DNA from: Croceicoccus marinus
GTDB taxonomy: Bacteria > Pseudomonadota > Alphaproteobacteria > Sphingomonadales > Sphingomonadaceae
DNA length: 64,000 bases
Direction of reading: 5' to 3'
NCBI RefSeq assembly: GCF_001661675.2
Contig: NZ_CP019602.1
Location: forward strand, 2,381,501-2,445,500
Below, piece by piece: positions 27,809 through 37,331 of the stretch. Made by a program: the position numbers and the translations under genes. How positions within the stretch are numbered: the first letter of the stretch is position 1; every line of letters starts with the position of its first letter. The notes under the pieces are model-generated. The model had not been told where the DNA came from. It worked only from the letters and a program-made list of their open reading frames with translations, and did no database searches.

Positions 27809-29140
27809 ATGTATCGTTTGACCGACAAGGAAAATGCCGTGCCGGCGGTTCCCGACAGGGCGCTGGGGCATCGGTCCGGCCGTTTTCCCACGCCGGCCGC
27901 CGAACCTAACGACGAAGGCAATCCCGAACGGCGCAGCGTGCTGCTGCTGCAGGGCCTGATGGGCCCGCTTTTCCGCCGGCTGGGGCAGGAACTGCTGAAA
28001 GACGGCCATGCGGTCCACAAGGTGAACTTCAACGGCGGCGACCGGCTCTACTGGCGCCTGCCCGGCGGTATCGAATATCGCGGTTCGCTCGAGGACTGGC
28101 CCGAGGCGCTGCGCGCGATCCTGCAGGACAAGCAGGTTACCGATGTCGTGCTGTTCGGCGATTGCCGGTTGCACCATCTGGCCGCCACCGCCGTCTGCCG
28201 CGAAATGGGCGTGCCCGTCCACGTGTTCGAGGAAGGCTATATCAGGCCCGACTGGGTGACGCTGGAACTGGGCGGGGTGAACGGCCATTCGCTGCTGCCG
28301 CGCGATCCGCAATGGTACCGCGACGCCGCCGCCGCGCTGCCGCCGGTGCCCGAACACCGGCAAGTGCCCTCGTCCTTCCGCAGGCGCGCGCTGGAAGGGC
28401 TGCTGTACAATGTCGGCGATGTGCTGACGCGGCGGGCCTATCCGCACTGGACCAACCATCGCCCGTGGCACCCGGTGATCGAAGGCGTGGGATGGATGCG
28501 CAAGCTGGGTCGCCGCAAGGCGGTGCGCAGGCAGGCCACCGCGCTGATCGAACGGCTGGTGATCGAGCAGCCGGAATATTACCTTTTCCCGCTGCAGCTC
28601 GACAGCGATGCGCAGATCCGGCTGCATTCGCCCTTCGCGGGCGTGGCCGACGCGATGCGGCTGGTGCTGGAATCCTTCGCCAGCCACGCCCCGGCGAATA
28701 CGCGCCTGGTGGTCAAGGAGCATCCGCTCGACAATGGGGTGCGCAACTGGCGCGAGGAGACCGAGAGCCTGGCCGCGCTGTTCGGCATTTCCGACCGGGT
28801 CGACTACATGGGCTGGGGCGATATCGTGCCCATCGCCCAGCGCGCGCGCGGCATGGTAACGATCAACAGCACCAGCGGCACGCTGGCGCTGGCGCTGGGC
28901 GTGCCGGTGGTGGTGCTGGGGCACGCGGTCTACGACATTCCCGACATCACCTGCCAGGACGGGCTGGACGCGTTCTGGACGAACCCCGCCGCCCCCGATC
29001 AGCAGACATTCGCGGCCTTTCGCCGCGTGCTGGTCGATCGCTGCCTGATCCCCGGCGGCTTCTTTTCGGAAGAAGCGCTGGAAAAGGTGGTGCGCCATGC
29101 CGTCGCCCGGTTCGAGGGCAAGGCGCTGCTTCCGGAATGA
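27809..29140 (+). CDS. kpsS: KpsS-like capsule Kdo transferase
   Basis: This 443-residue protein matches KpsS: RSVLLLQGLMGPLFRRLG near 42-59, HKVNFNGGDRLYW near 70, GDCRLHHLAA, and the signature VFEEGYIRPDWVTLE near 143-157. C-terminal blocks include VVKEHPLDNG and TINSTSGTLALALGVPV. KpsS adds the first beta-Kdo to lyso-phosphatidylglycerol, starting the linker that KpsC extends. ATG 27809 follows GGAAG. An N-terminal extension of about 40 residues is low-complexity. It runs convergent to the lipoprotein gene at 29192, with a strong hairpin between. Confidence 0.92.
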   Translation: MYRLTDKENAVPAVPDRALGHRSGRFPTPAAEPNDEGNPERRSVLLLQGLMGPLFRRLGQELLKDGHAVHKVNFNGGDRLYWRLPGGIEYRGSLEDWPEALRAILQDKQVTDVVLFGDCRLHHLAATAVCREMGVPVHVFEEGYIRPDWVTLELGGVNGHSLLPRDPQWYRDAAAALPPVPEHRQVPSSFRRRALEGLLYNVGDVLTRRAYPHWTNHRPWHPVIEGVGWMRKLGRRKAVRRQATALIERLVIEQPEYYLFPLQLDSDAQIRLHSPFAGVADAMRLVLESFASHAPANTRLVVKEHPLDNGVRNWREETESLAALFGISDRVDYMGWGDIVPIAQRARGMVTINSTSGTLALALGVPVVVLGHAVYDIPDITCQDGLDAFWTNPAAPDQQTFAAFRRVLVDRCLIPGGFFSEEALEKVVRHAVARFEGKALLPE

Positions 29141-29151
29141 TTCGCAAGACG

Positions 29152-29178
29152 TCGGCCCCGGTACGGTGCCGGGGCCGA
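29152..29178. terminator. Strong hairpin between convergent kpsS and the export lipoprotein gene
   Basis: A perfect ten-base stem (TCGGCCCCGG and CCGGGGCCGA) with a seven-base loop lies between two convergent genes. There is no T-run on either side, so it is a terminator only by position and stem strength. Confidence 0.55.
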
Positions 29179-29191
29179 TGCCCGCGAACGA

Positions 29192-30334
29192 TCAGTTGCC
29201 GAGGGTGTTGGCCACGGTGGTCACGGTGACAACCGGCGCGAACAGCTGGCTGATCGTCTGGATCAGCAGACGCGGCTGGTTCGCCTCGGCATTGCCGAAG
29301 TAGAGGATGTCATCGTCGCGCAGCGCGAATTGCTGCGCCAGGAAATAGGTCGGCGTCTTCATCAGGTTGAAGTGATAGACGACCGGCTCTGCGCCGTTCG
29401 GCCCGGTAAAGCGCAGCAGAAACACCGCCTGCGGGTCCGCCGTGCTGCGATCCGGGCCGCCTGCATTGGCAATCGCCTCCATCACCGTCATCGTGTCACG
29501 GGTGAACGGGAACTGCTGGACCCGGCCCGACGCGCCCATCACCGAATACATCATCGGTTCGGGCAGGATTGTCAGCCGGTCGCCGGGATAGGCCTTCAGA
29601 TCCTCGTACATGCCGGCCATGACCTTGCTCAGCCGGATGCGCGCCTCGTTCTCTCCACGCTTCACCCTTAGGACGAGGTCCTTGGGATCGCCGCGATAAC
29701 CTCCCGAAAGCGCGACCACGTCGGACATGCTTTCCTGGTTCGTCTGCAGCACAAGCCGCCCCGGCTGCACGACTTCGCCCGCGACGATCACCGAATTGGT
29801 GATGACTTGCTCGCGGTTCACCAGCACCTGCGGATCCTGCGAAAGGGTCCGCAGCGACTGGCTGATCATCTCCTGCACTTCGGTGACGGTGCGGCCCCTT
29901 ACATTAAGCCGGCCGACATAGGGAATCGTAATCTCACCGTCGTCGTTGACGCGGCTGGCGGGCAGCGCCTGCATCTTGACTGCGGGGTCGAAGCTGCCGC
30001 CCATCTCCGCACTCGCGCCCGTGCTACCGAACAGGGGGATGCCCGCTTCATAGATGCTGATTGCCAGCACGTCGCCCGGCCCGACGATGTCGGTCGGCGT
30101 CGTGGGCTGCATCGGCAGGGTCCACTCGACGGGGGGAAGCACCGGGGGCACGACTTCCGCGCGGTCCACTTCGACAATAGCAATCTGCGGGCCCGTTCCG
30201 CTCTCGACCGCCTCTTCGGCAGTCGATCGGATCTGGCTGCCGGTGGGCCCGGTGCTGGGCAGCGTCGAACACCCGCACAGGATGCCCAGCGTGACAGGCA
30301 CCAAGCAATATCTAAAATTCATGCGCAATTGCAA
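29192..30334 (-). CDS. Capsule export outer-membrane lipoprotein (KpsD/Wza family)
   Basis: It has 380 residues from ATG 30334; ATG 30322 is close by. A lipoprotein signal ends with LGILCGCSTL, with the lipid Cys near residue 22. The poly-export (PES) domain follows with DIVGPGDVLAISIYEAG and IPYVGRLNVRGRTVTEVQ; SLBB-like repeats follow, such as VIVAGEVVQPGRLVLQ and SVMGASGRVQQFPF. Such proteins form the outer-membrane channel for polysaccharide. Distance from the kpsE/M/T genes is only by rearranged order; it probably works with them. It is distinct from the shorter export lipoprotein at 59724. Confidence 0.9.
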   Translation of the reverse strand: MQLRMNFRYCLVPVTLGILCGCSTLPSTGPTGSQIRSTAEEAVESGTGPQIAIVEVDRAEVVPPVLPPVEWTLPMQPTTPTDIVGPGDVLAISIYEAGIPLFGSTGASAEMGGSFDPAVKMQALPASRVNDDGEITIPYVGRLNVRGRTVTEVQEMISQSLRTLSQDPQVLVNREQVITNSVIVAGEVVQPGRLVLQTNQESMSDVVALSGGYRGDPKDLVLRVKRGENEARIRLSKVMAGMYEDLKAYPGDRLTILPEPMMYSVMGASGRVQQFPFTRDTMTVMEAIANAGGPDRSTADPQAVFLLRFTGPNGAEPVVYHFNLMKTPTYFLAQQFALRDDDILYFGNAEANQPRLLIQTISQLFAPVVTVTTVANTLGN

Positions 30335-30494
30335 ACCAGTCTGTTATAGCGATCGGCCCACCTAACGAATTACCATTGGCAGGCAAAGGCCGAACTCGCT
30401 TTACTCGTCCAACCGATTGCGCCGTGCGGGAAAGGACCATGCCCCCCTCGCGCACAATCCGTCCCGGCCGGGCAACGCCCCTGATGCGATTGCA

Positions 30495-32303
30495 ATGACG
30501 CGACACTCAAACCTTCAGTCGGCCCGCCGGATCGCGGCGATACGCGATGCGCTGCTGCTGGTCCTGCTCCGTCCGGGCAGGCTGGCGGGCGCGGGCTGGG
30601 CAAGGCTGTGCGGCAAGCGGGTGCGCGCGCGCAACCGGCTGCACGCCGCAATCGCCAGCCTTCCCTTCGCGCACCAGCGCCGGATGCAGGCGGCAGCGCT
30701 AGACGATTTCGGCGTCCTGTCGGGGGTGGAGGATGACGCGCTGCCCGGATTGGCCGTTCATCTGCATCTGCAGCCCGGCGGCCGGCCCGAACAGATCCGC
30801 CGCGCGCTCACCTCGGCGCGGCGGCAGAGCCTTGCGGCGCGGCGCATTCTGGTAACCGCCGCCGACGGCGCGCCGACCGACTCACTGGACGGCGCGGTCG
30901 AACTGGTCGCCGGCCGGTTTCCGGACCGCTTGTCCGGCCTGGGCGCCGCGCTCGATGCAGCGCATGGGCTGGGGATCGAGCTGCTGGTCCCGCTGGCAGC
31001 CTGCGACGCCCTGCCCGGCGACGCGCTGACGGCCTATGCGGCGGCGACCACGGCCTCTGGTGTCCCCTGCCTGCTTTACGGCGATCAGGACGAATTCGGA
31101 CCCGGCGGCGGCCATGGCCGCGATCCGTGGCTGAAGCCGCAATGGGACCCGCGCCTGTTCCTGTCGCAGGATTATATCGGCCATGCCTGCGCGCTTCCGG
31201 TCAATGCGGTCAGGGCCGATCTTGCCGCCGTGCCGCCGCGCGCCGGAGAGGCGCTTTACGAACGGTTGCTGCGTCTGACGCTCGATCCGGCGGGGCCCGC
31301 CCTTGCCGTTCGTCACGTCCCCCGCGTTACGGCCCGTACGCCGGTGGGTGCATGGCTGCGTGAACAGGAAAGCCGCCGCGTCGCGGTCGCGCGCCTGCTG
31401 GACGGGCGGGCGACCATCCGGGCCGGACAATACGGAGCGGTCGCGGTCGAATGGAACCTGCCCTCGCCGCTCCCCCGCGTCAGTATCGTCGTCGCCACGC
31501 GCGACCGCGTCGAACTGCTGCGCACCTGCATGGAAGGTCTGCTCGAAGACACCGATTATCCGAATTTCGACATCGTACTGGTCGACAACGACAGCCGCGA
31601 TCCCGAAACACTGGACTATATGGCGGGTATCGCCGCCGATCCGCGCGTGCAGCTTCTGCGCTGGCCGCACCCGTTCAACTATTCGGCGATCAACAATCAT
31701 GGCGCGCGCCATGCCTCGGGCGAGTTCCTCTGCCTCCTTAACAACGATGTCGAGATCGTGCATCCCGACTGGCTGACCGCCATGGTGCGCGAGGCTGTTC
31801 AGCCCGGCGTCGGCGCGGTGGGCGCACGGCTGCTCTATCCCGACCGGTCGATCCAGCATGCGGGCGTGGTCATCGGCATGGGCAACGCCGCGGGCCATGC
31901 GCATCGCGGACTGGTCGAGGGCGAGGCGGGCTATTTCGCGCAGGCCCATGTCGCGCGCGGCGCCAGCGCGGTCACCGCCGCCTGCCTGCTGGTGGCCAGA
32001 ACGCATTTCGACGCGGTCGGCGGGCTGGACGAGGAAGGGCTGGCGGTGGCCTACAACGATGTCGACCTGTGCCTGAGGCTGCGCGCGCTGGGCCTGTCCA
32101 ATATTTACACCCCCGCCGCCACGCTCGTGCACCACGAAAGCAAGTCGCGGGGTCTGGACTTCGCGCCCGAACACATGGAACGCTATTTGCGCGAACTCGC
32201 CGTGTTTCAGCAGCGCTGGGACAGCATCGGACATGTCGATGCATGGCATCACCCGCATCTCGACCGCGCGAGCGAGACCTATGTGGCGGGTTTCCCACAC
32301 TGA
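30495..32303 (+). CDS. Two-module family 2 glycosyltransferase
   Basis: This protein has 602 residues from ATG 30495. The C-terminal GT-A module starts at VSIVVATRDRVELLRTCMEG (about 332) with donor-binding LVDNDSRD and the acceptor block LLNNDVEIVHPDW, ending at AYNDVDLCLRLRALG. The N-terminal region keeps a second GT2-like module with LLYGDQDEFGPGG and LKPQWDPRLFLSQDYIGHA. Start 30417 is possible but lacks a ribosome site. It resembles the gene at 40232-41854 in layout, including LCGKR near the N-terminus, so they are paralogues. Linkage and sugar are unknown. Confidence 0.9.
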   Translation: MTRHSNLQSARRIAAIRDALLLVLLRPGRLAGAGWARLCGKRVRARNRLHAAIASLPFAHQRRMQAAALDDFGVLSGVEDDALPGLAVHLHLQPGGRPEQIRRALTSARRQSLAARRILVTAADGAPTDSLDGAVELVAGRFPDRLSGLGAALDAAHGLGIELLVPLAACDALPGDALTAYAAATTASGVPCLLYGDQDEFGPGGGHGRDPWLKPQWDPRLFLSQDYIGHACALPVNAVRADLAAVPPRAGEALYERLLRLTLDPAGPALAVRHVPRVTARTPVGAWLREQESRRVAVARLLDGRATIRAGQYGAVAVEWNLPSPLPRVSIVVATRDRVELLRTCMEGLLEDTDYPNFDIVLVDNDSRDPETLDYMAGIAADPRVQLLRWPHPFNYSAINNHGARHASGEFLCLLNNDVEIVHPDWLTAMVREAVQPGVGAVGARLLYPDRSIQHAGVVIGMGNAAGHAHRGLVEGEAGYFAQAHVARGASAVTAACLLVARTHFDAVGGLDEEGLAVAYNDVDLCLRLRALGLSNIYTPAATLVHHESKSRGLDFAPEHMERYLRELAVFQQRWDSIGHVDAWHHPHLDRASETYVAGFPH

Positions 32304-32476
32304 TTGCGAACGAGCGGGGCGCTAGGCACGGGCGCGGCAATTGCACCCTTGCCTTCGCCGGATTTGACGGGCAATTGCGTTTCCCTGACATGCGGTACGA
32401 CCCACGAAGGTCCGCCAGCCATCGCTCGCCGCGATGCGTCACACCATTCCGTCAGACAGGAGCGCGTCGGTTCAGG

Positions 32477-33880
32477 ATGCATGATACTGCACTAGAGATC
32501 GGCCGTCTGGCGATCGAGATCTACGGCGGCGGCGCCGGCCAGAAAATACTCGAGATCGGTTCGCTGGACGTGAACGGCTCGCTTCGGCAGTTCCAGCCCG
32601 AAGGCAGCCATTATCTCGGCGTCGATCTGGAGGCGGGCGATGGCGTCGACATGATCGTCAAGCCGGGCCAGCCGCTGCCGTTCGCCGACGGCAGTTTCGA
32701 TCTGGTGCTGGCCTCCTCGGTGTTCGAGCATGACCCCGCCTTCTGGAACACCTTCCTCGACCTGGTGCGGCTTCTTCGCGAGGGGGGCATGCTGTACATC
32801 AACGCGCCGTCCAACGGGCTAGTCCACCGCTATCCCGAGGATCACTGGCGCTTCTATCCCGATTCCGGCCGTGCCCTCGAACGCTGGGCCGCGTCGCAGG
32901 ACATGGAAGTCCGCCTGATCGAGAGTTTCATCGCCCCGCGCAAGAAGGACAACTGGAACGATTTTGTCGCGGTGTTCCGCAAGGGATCGGACGAAGGCGG
33001 CCTGTCGGGCCGGTTCATCCATGCGGAGGTCGAAGGGTTCAACGTCTGGACCATAGGCGTCGCCGAACCGCTCAAGTCCGTCGGCCCGACCGAGGACATG
33101 CAACTGCTGCGGACCGAGCGCGAAAGCGCGAAGAAGCTGAAGGACGAGCGCGAGCAGGCGGTCAAGGCAGCGGACGATGCAAGAAAGGACGCCGCGGCCA
33201 CGCAGGCCACCCTTGAAAGCAGGTTGCGCCAGCGCGAGGAGGAAATCGCGCAGACGAGCAGCGAGCGCGACAAGTATCGCAAGGCTGCTGACGAAGCCGG
33301 CAAGCTGCAGAAAGATCTGACGGAAGCCAATGGCTGGGTGTTCCGGCTATCCCACGAACGGCAGAAATTCGCAGCCGAGCTTGCACGCGTGCGAAATCGC
33401 GCGGCGCGGCTGGAAACCGAACTGAAGGCCGAAAAGGCGGCGACCCGCAATCTGTCTGCCCAACTCAAGCGCGAGCGAGCGAAGGTGGAAAAGCTGGCTG
33501 CAGCCATGCCAAAGCAGACCGGATCGTCCGAAACGCCGGAAAAGCTGCGCGCGGCCGAGGAAAGCCTGCGCGCCCGCTATGGCGAGCTTGCCACCATGAC
33601 CCGGCTGCTAAAGACTGCGGAGACGCAGCGGCAGAAGATTGCGGACGACAGCGAGCGCATGGTCGAGATCACCGCCGTCCTGAACGCCACGCCTCGCTGG
33701 TGGGCACTGATGCCACGCTCGTGGAGGCGGAGCAAGGAACACGCCCGGCTCAAGTCGCGCCGCCTGTTCGATGCTGCCAGCTATCTGCAGCGCTATCCCG
33801 ACGTGGCCGGCGAAGGCATGGACCCTGTCGTTCACTTCATGCGCCACGGCAGGCACGAAGGCCGCGAGCCGATCGGCTGA
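32477..33880 (+). CDS. SAM methyltransferase with long coiled coil and YPDV module
   Basis: This protein has 467 residues from ATG 32477; the frame to 32069 upstream overlaps the previous gene. Residues 1-200 are a class I methyltransferase (ILEIGSLDVNGSLRQF, then FDLVLASSVFEHDPAFWNTF and LLREGGMLYINAPSNG). Residues about 210-410 are a charged coiled coil. The last 45 residues carry a RLFDAASYLQRYPDVAG module followed by DPVVHFMRHGRHEGREP, also found at the start of the GT2 at 34809-36665. The layout recalls chain-length or terminator proteins such as WbdD, where a methylase caps the chain and a coiled coil measures it; this is an inference. The kinase domain of WbdD is absent. Confidence 0.8.
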   Translation: MHDTALEIGRLAIEIYGGGAGQKILEIGSLDVNGSLRQFQPEGSHYLGVDLEAGDGVDMIVKPGQPLPFADGSFDLVLASSVFEHDPAFWNTFLDLVRLLREGGMLYINAPSNGLVHRYPEDHWRFYPDSGRALERWAASQDMEVRLIESFIAPRKKDNWNDFVAVFRKGSDEGGLSGRFIHAEVEGFNVWTIGVAEPLKSVGPTEDMQLLRTERESAKKLKDEREQAVKAADDARKDAAATQATLESRLRQREEEIAQTSSERDKYRKAADEAGKLQKDLTEANGWVFRLSHERQKFAAELARVRNRAARLETELKAEKAATRNLSAQLKRERAKVEKLAAAMPKQTGSSETPEKLRAAEESLRARYGELATMTRLLKTAETQRQKIADDSERMVEITAVLNATPRWWALMPRSWRRSKEHARLKSRRLFDAASYLQRYPDVAGEGMDPVVHFMRHGRHEGREPIG

Positions 33881-33946
33881 AGCGGGTGGGTGGGTCCAGG
33901 GGCGGGGACCTGCCTATTCTGGATATTGGGCCAGCGATTTTATCGA

Positions 33947-34858
33947 TCAGCTTGCAGTGCGCTTCTTCGCAACATGCTCCGCATTGGTCGGTCCAGCAGC
34001 GTCATCGGGAACGCTGACGAGGAAACGTTCGACCTGCTGGCTGACCACGAAATCGGGCTTTTCGCGCGCTATGATGCCGTAATCGATATTCGGCTGCCAT
34101 ACAGCGACCACTCGTGAGAAGCGCGATGCGAACATCTGCATCTGCGCGGAACCGAAGGAGTCCCTAAATAATACCAATGTAGGCAGACTGGTATCCTCGT
34201 TCTCCATGATCAGCAGTCGGCCCACATTATTGACGCCATTATCCTCGACCAGCCTGAATCGGGGGTTGAGCATACGACCCAGTTGCGTTTCGGTCGTCTG
34301 GCCGATCTTTTCCGTCAGATCGCCGGGTATGGTGCGCAGGTCGAATGCAATATCTTCCGCGCCGAGTTCTGGCAGCCCCAGTTCCCGCATCAGCACGTTA
34401 AAGGCGCATGCGGCTCCGCGATGGTTCCAGTGTGTATCGCCCTCGCAATAGGTCTGATAATCCAGCGAGCCGGCGATCAGGTCGTCCAGAAAGTAACGAT
34501 GCGGGATACGGCCCTGTGCCGCATCAAGGATGTCATGAACCGGTCGGCGTTCCGCGAGGACAATCTCGGTGGGAAGTTATTGCGGATAGACGCAGGCCTT
34601 GTTGGGAATGATGCCAAAGAAGTAGCGATCGGTTAGTTCCGCCATCCGCGAGGCGCGGTATTCGAACAGGCGGCGCCACCGATCCTGGAAATCGCCGGGC
34701 AGCGGATAACGACCCGTAACCTGCGCCATCACATCATTCGTATCCTGGCAAAGGAACAGCCAGCCATCGCGGCCGACCATGACATTGCGATGCGTGGCCG
34801 GAACAGGCTCAGGCTGCGGCACGGGATTGGCTTTCAAGCTTTTCGAGTTTTTCGACAT
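33947..34858 (-). pseudogene. AlgJ/AlgX-like polysaccharide O-acetyltransferase, broken by one in-frame stop
   Basis: The N-terminal half starts at ATG 34858 and includes VMVGRDGWLFLCQDTNDVM. It ends at NKACVYPQ, where TAA stands at 34577-34579. The same frame then continues without any break as LPTEIVLAERRPVHD and carries the acetyltransferase signatures EGDTHWNHRGAA (Asp-His pair) and LVLFRDSFGSA (Ser) to TGA at 33947-33949. About 304 codons in all. SGNH-like AlgJ/AlgX proteins acetylate exported polysaccharides. A single stop in an otherwise intact frame suggests a very recent mutation, readthrough or a sequencing error. It overlaps the upstream GT gene by 50 bases. Confidence 0.85.
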
Positions 34859-36665
34859 ATTCGTCGATCACAACCTGGATCGCAGGACGATATTTCGGAT
34901 CAGCCACATCGCGAACGATCTCGCGTATTTCCATCGCATTGCGTATCTTGCCCGGTGTAGTCAGGCCCGACCATGTTCCGCCACTGTGATGACGATAGGC
35001 GGTCATCGCGTCATTGATATATCCGATCGGCCCATGCTTTTCGAGGAAGAACGCGACAGTGATTTCAGAGAGACGGTACGTATAGGCATGATAAGGAAGC
35101 CTTCTCATAAGGTCGGTAACGAAGACGCAGGCTGAGAAATTGACTATCAGATTCATGTTTGGATCCGCGATGAAATCCGAACCGGTTAGCTTGTCGGTCT
35201 TCAGCTTGATCTGCCGCTCGAGATATCGGACCTCCTGCGACCCATTCTTCTCACGCACCATTTTGATTTTCGAAAAGACCATCGAGCATTCGGGACTTTC
35301 CCGCAGGAAGCGGACTTTCCTTGCGATGTTATCGTCGGCTTCCCAATAGTCGTCGCCTTCGAGGATTGCGATATATTCGCCTGCCGCTTCCCGGAAGCAG
35401 CGGCGAAAATTTTCGGATATACCCATGTTGAATGGGCTCGAGATGTTTCGCACGACATGTGGATGCTTCTTCGCGAACTCCGCTATGATCTCTGGCGTGC
35501 GGTCCGTCGATCCGTCATCGGCGATCAGGATTTCGAAGGTGAACCAGCCCTTCTGACAGATCGCACTTTCCAGCGCTTGAAGGATATATTCTTCTTGATT
35601 GTAGCTCAGGACCGCGATGGTTACCGTAGGGCGGAAATCATGCTTGCGGTGAACCTGCATGCGGGCCTGGGGATAGGACTGGTTGCGCGTGATACGCTCG
35701 TCGGAATCACGGTCGCAGTAGTCCATCAGCACCACCGGAAGATGTACCGGCGGAAACACCTTGGCATAGCGGAGGATCAGTTCCCAATCGACAAGGCGTT
35801 TCAATTCGCTGTCGAAACCGCCTAGCATCTTGTAGCACATGCGCGAGTGACAGAAGACGCCGATGTCGATAAAATTGCGTGACGCCAGATCTTTCAGATC
35901 GAAGGCGCGTCCACCGATCCTGTCGCTACCGTTTACCTTGAAGTTGGCATAAATCGTCTGTGTCTGCGGATTACGTACGATCGCCTGCGCGAACGTGTCG
36001 AGAAACTCCGGACGGATCGTATTGTCGGAATCTAGATATGTGATCCACTTCCGCGATGCCTTTGACAAGCCGATATTCCGGGCCATGCACACGCCGGAGC
36101 CAGTCTCGTTACGGATATAGACGATCTGCCCGGCGGCCAGAGCATCGGCATATTTGCGCGCGACGAGCTGCTCGGTTCCGTCGGTAGAGCCATCGTCCAC
36201 AATCACCAGCTCGAAGTTGCGGTGCGATTGCGCCATCAGCGAATCGATTGCCGCCACGATGCAATGAGCCCGGTCGCGGGTCGGCATGATCACGGAAAAG
36301 GCAATGCCGGCGGGATCGGTCAGCGGCAATGACGCCGTTGCCGCACCTACCGGACCGGATGTCCCAGCCGCCGAAATTGGTATAGGCGCGCCCGTGCGGA
36401 CGTGGTGAAGCAACGGGTTCTCATTCTCGGCAAGGCTTCCGACATGCCGTTCGCGATAGGCACCCGTGTCAAAAGTCGGGGAAGGATTACGCCCCAAATG
36501 CGCACCGATCCAGAGATAGTGTTCGACCGGATCGATCCCGGCGTCGGCAACGTCCGGATACTGGGTCCGATACCAGTTCTCGTCAAACAAGCCGCTCTGC
36601 TTGATGGTCATGATGTCTTGCTGCATTCCCGAACCCGTCATTTTTCCCGTCGCTTGAAAAGCCAT
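34809..36665 (-). CDS. Double GT2 glycosyltransferase with N-terminal YPDV module
   Basis: This 618-residue protein has three parts. Residues about 20-95 hold the module SGLFDENWYRTQYPDVAD with DPVEHYLWIGAHLGRNPSP. The first GT2 domain is at about 120-330 (FSVIMPTRDRAHCIVAAIDS, IVDDGSTDGT and the DxD of TYLDSDNTI). The second is at about 345-560 (VTIAVLSYNQEEYILQALES, IADDGSTDRT, LEGDDYWEAD). Both domains look complete, so the enzyme could add two sugars and perhaps polymerise a disaccharide repeat. Starts at 36641, 36626 or 36611 are also possible. It lies 18 bases after kpsT in the same minus-strand operon. Confidence 0.9.
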   Translation of the reverse strand: MAFQATGKMTGSGMQQDIMTIKQSGLFDENWYRTQYPDVADAGIDPVEHYLWIGAHLGRNPSPTFDTGAYRERHVGSLAENENPLLHHVRTGAPIPISAAGTSGPVGAATASLPLTDPAGIAFSVIMPTRDRAHCIVAAIDSLMAQSHRNFELVIVDDGSTDGTEQLVARKYADALAAGQIVYIRNETGSGVCMARNIGLSKASRKWITYLDSDNTIRPEFLDTFAQAIVRNPQTQTIYANFKVNGSDRIGGRAFDLKDLASRNFIDIGVFCHSRMCYKMLGGFDSELKRLVDWELILRYAKVFPPVHLPVVLMDYCDRDSDERITRNQSYPQARMQVHRKHDFRPTVTIAVLSYNQEEYILQALESAICQKGWFTFEILIADDGSTDRTPEIIAEFAKKHPHVVRNISSPFNMGISENFRRCFREAAGEYIAILEGDDYWEADDNIARKVRFLRESPECSMVFSKIKMVREKNGSQEVRYLERQIKLKTDKLTGSDFIADPNMNLIVNFSACVFVTDLMRRLPYHAYTYRLSEITVAFFLEKHGPIGYINDAMTAYRHHSGGTWSGLTTPGKIRNAMEIREIVRDVADPKYRPAIQVVIDEYVEKLEKLESQSRAAA

Positions 36666-36683
36666 TGGCCAAGTGATGCGCCC

Positions 36684-37331
36684 TCAAAGCCCCTCGTATA
36701 TCGAAAGGGCCTCGCCCACATCCTCGTGCATGGTGGCGATGCCCTGGTGCAGGACGATCGCGCGATTGCAGTATTTCCTGACCATCTCCAGGCTGTGCGA
36801 GGCAAGCAGCAGCGCGCGGTCCTGTCGCTGTTCGAAGAATTCCTCCTCGCACTTCTTCTGGAAAGCGCGATCGCCCACCATGATCACCTCGTCGATCAGA
36901 TAGCATTCGAATTCGATTGCCAGCGACAGGGCGAAGGCCAGCCGCGCGCGCATGCCCGACGAGTAGTTCTTGACCGGCATGCGCAGCTGGCTGCCAAGCT
37001 CGGTGAACTCCTCGATGAAATCGCGCATCTCGCGATAGGGTCTGTCATAGATGCGCGCGATGAAGCGGGCGTTGTCGAAGCCCGTCAGGCTGCCCTGGAA
37101 CCCGCCGTTGAAGCCCAACGGCCACGAACAGCTCATCTTGCGCACGATCTTGCCCGACGTCGGCATCTCGACCCCGCCGATCAGCCGGATCAGCGTGGAC
37201 TTGCCAGCGCCGTTGCGGCCGAGCAGGCCGATGCGGTCGCGCGGGTTGATCGTGAAATCGACTCCGCGCAGCACCGTCTTGGTGACCGGGCCGCTGCGGT
37301 ACTGCTTGTGGAGGTTGCGGCAGTGGATCAT
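36684..37331 (-). CDS. kpsT: Capsule ABC exporter ATP-binding protein
   Basis: It has 215 residues from ATG 37331. Walker A is GLLGRNGAGKST (about 35-46), the signature is NYSSGMRARL (122-131), and Walker B is CYLIDEVIMVGD (about 143-154). The size and the EVIMVGD block match KpsT. It powers export of the lipid-linked capsule across the inner membrane with KpsM. The upstream frame to 37526 is a shadow of kpsM. Its start overlaps the kpsM stop (ATGA). Confidence 0.95.
   Translation of the reverse strand: MIHCRNLHKQYRSGPVTKTVLRGVDFTINPRDRIGLLGRNGAGKSTLIRLIGGVEMPTSGKIVRKMSCSWPLGFNGGFQGSLTGFDNARFIARIYDRPYREMRDFIEEFTELGSQLRMPVKNYSSGMRARLAFALSLAIEFECYLIDEVIMVGDRAFQKKCEEEFFEQRQDRALLLASHSLEMVRKYCNRAIVLHQGIATMHEDVGEALSIYEGL

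Noticed and set aside
27710..29098. Upstream extension of the sulfatase frame, giving a 988-codon ORF
   Set aside because: The added part is antisense to kpsS and has no recognisable domain. The real gene begins at 27709 or 27637.
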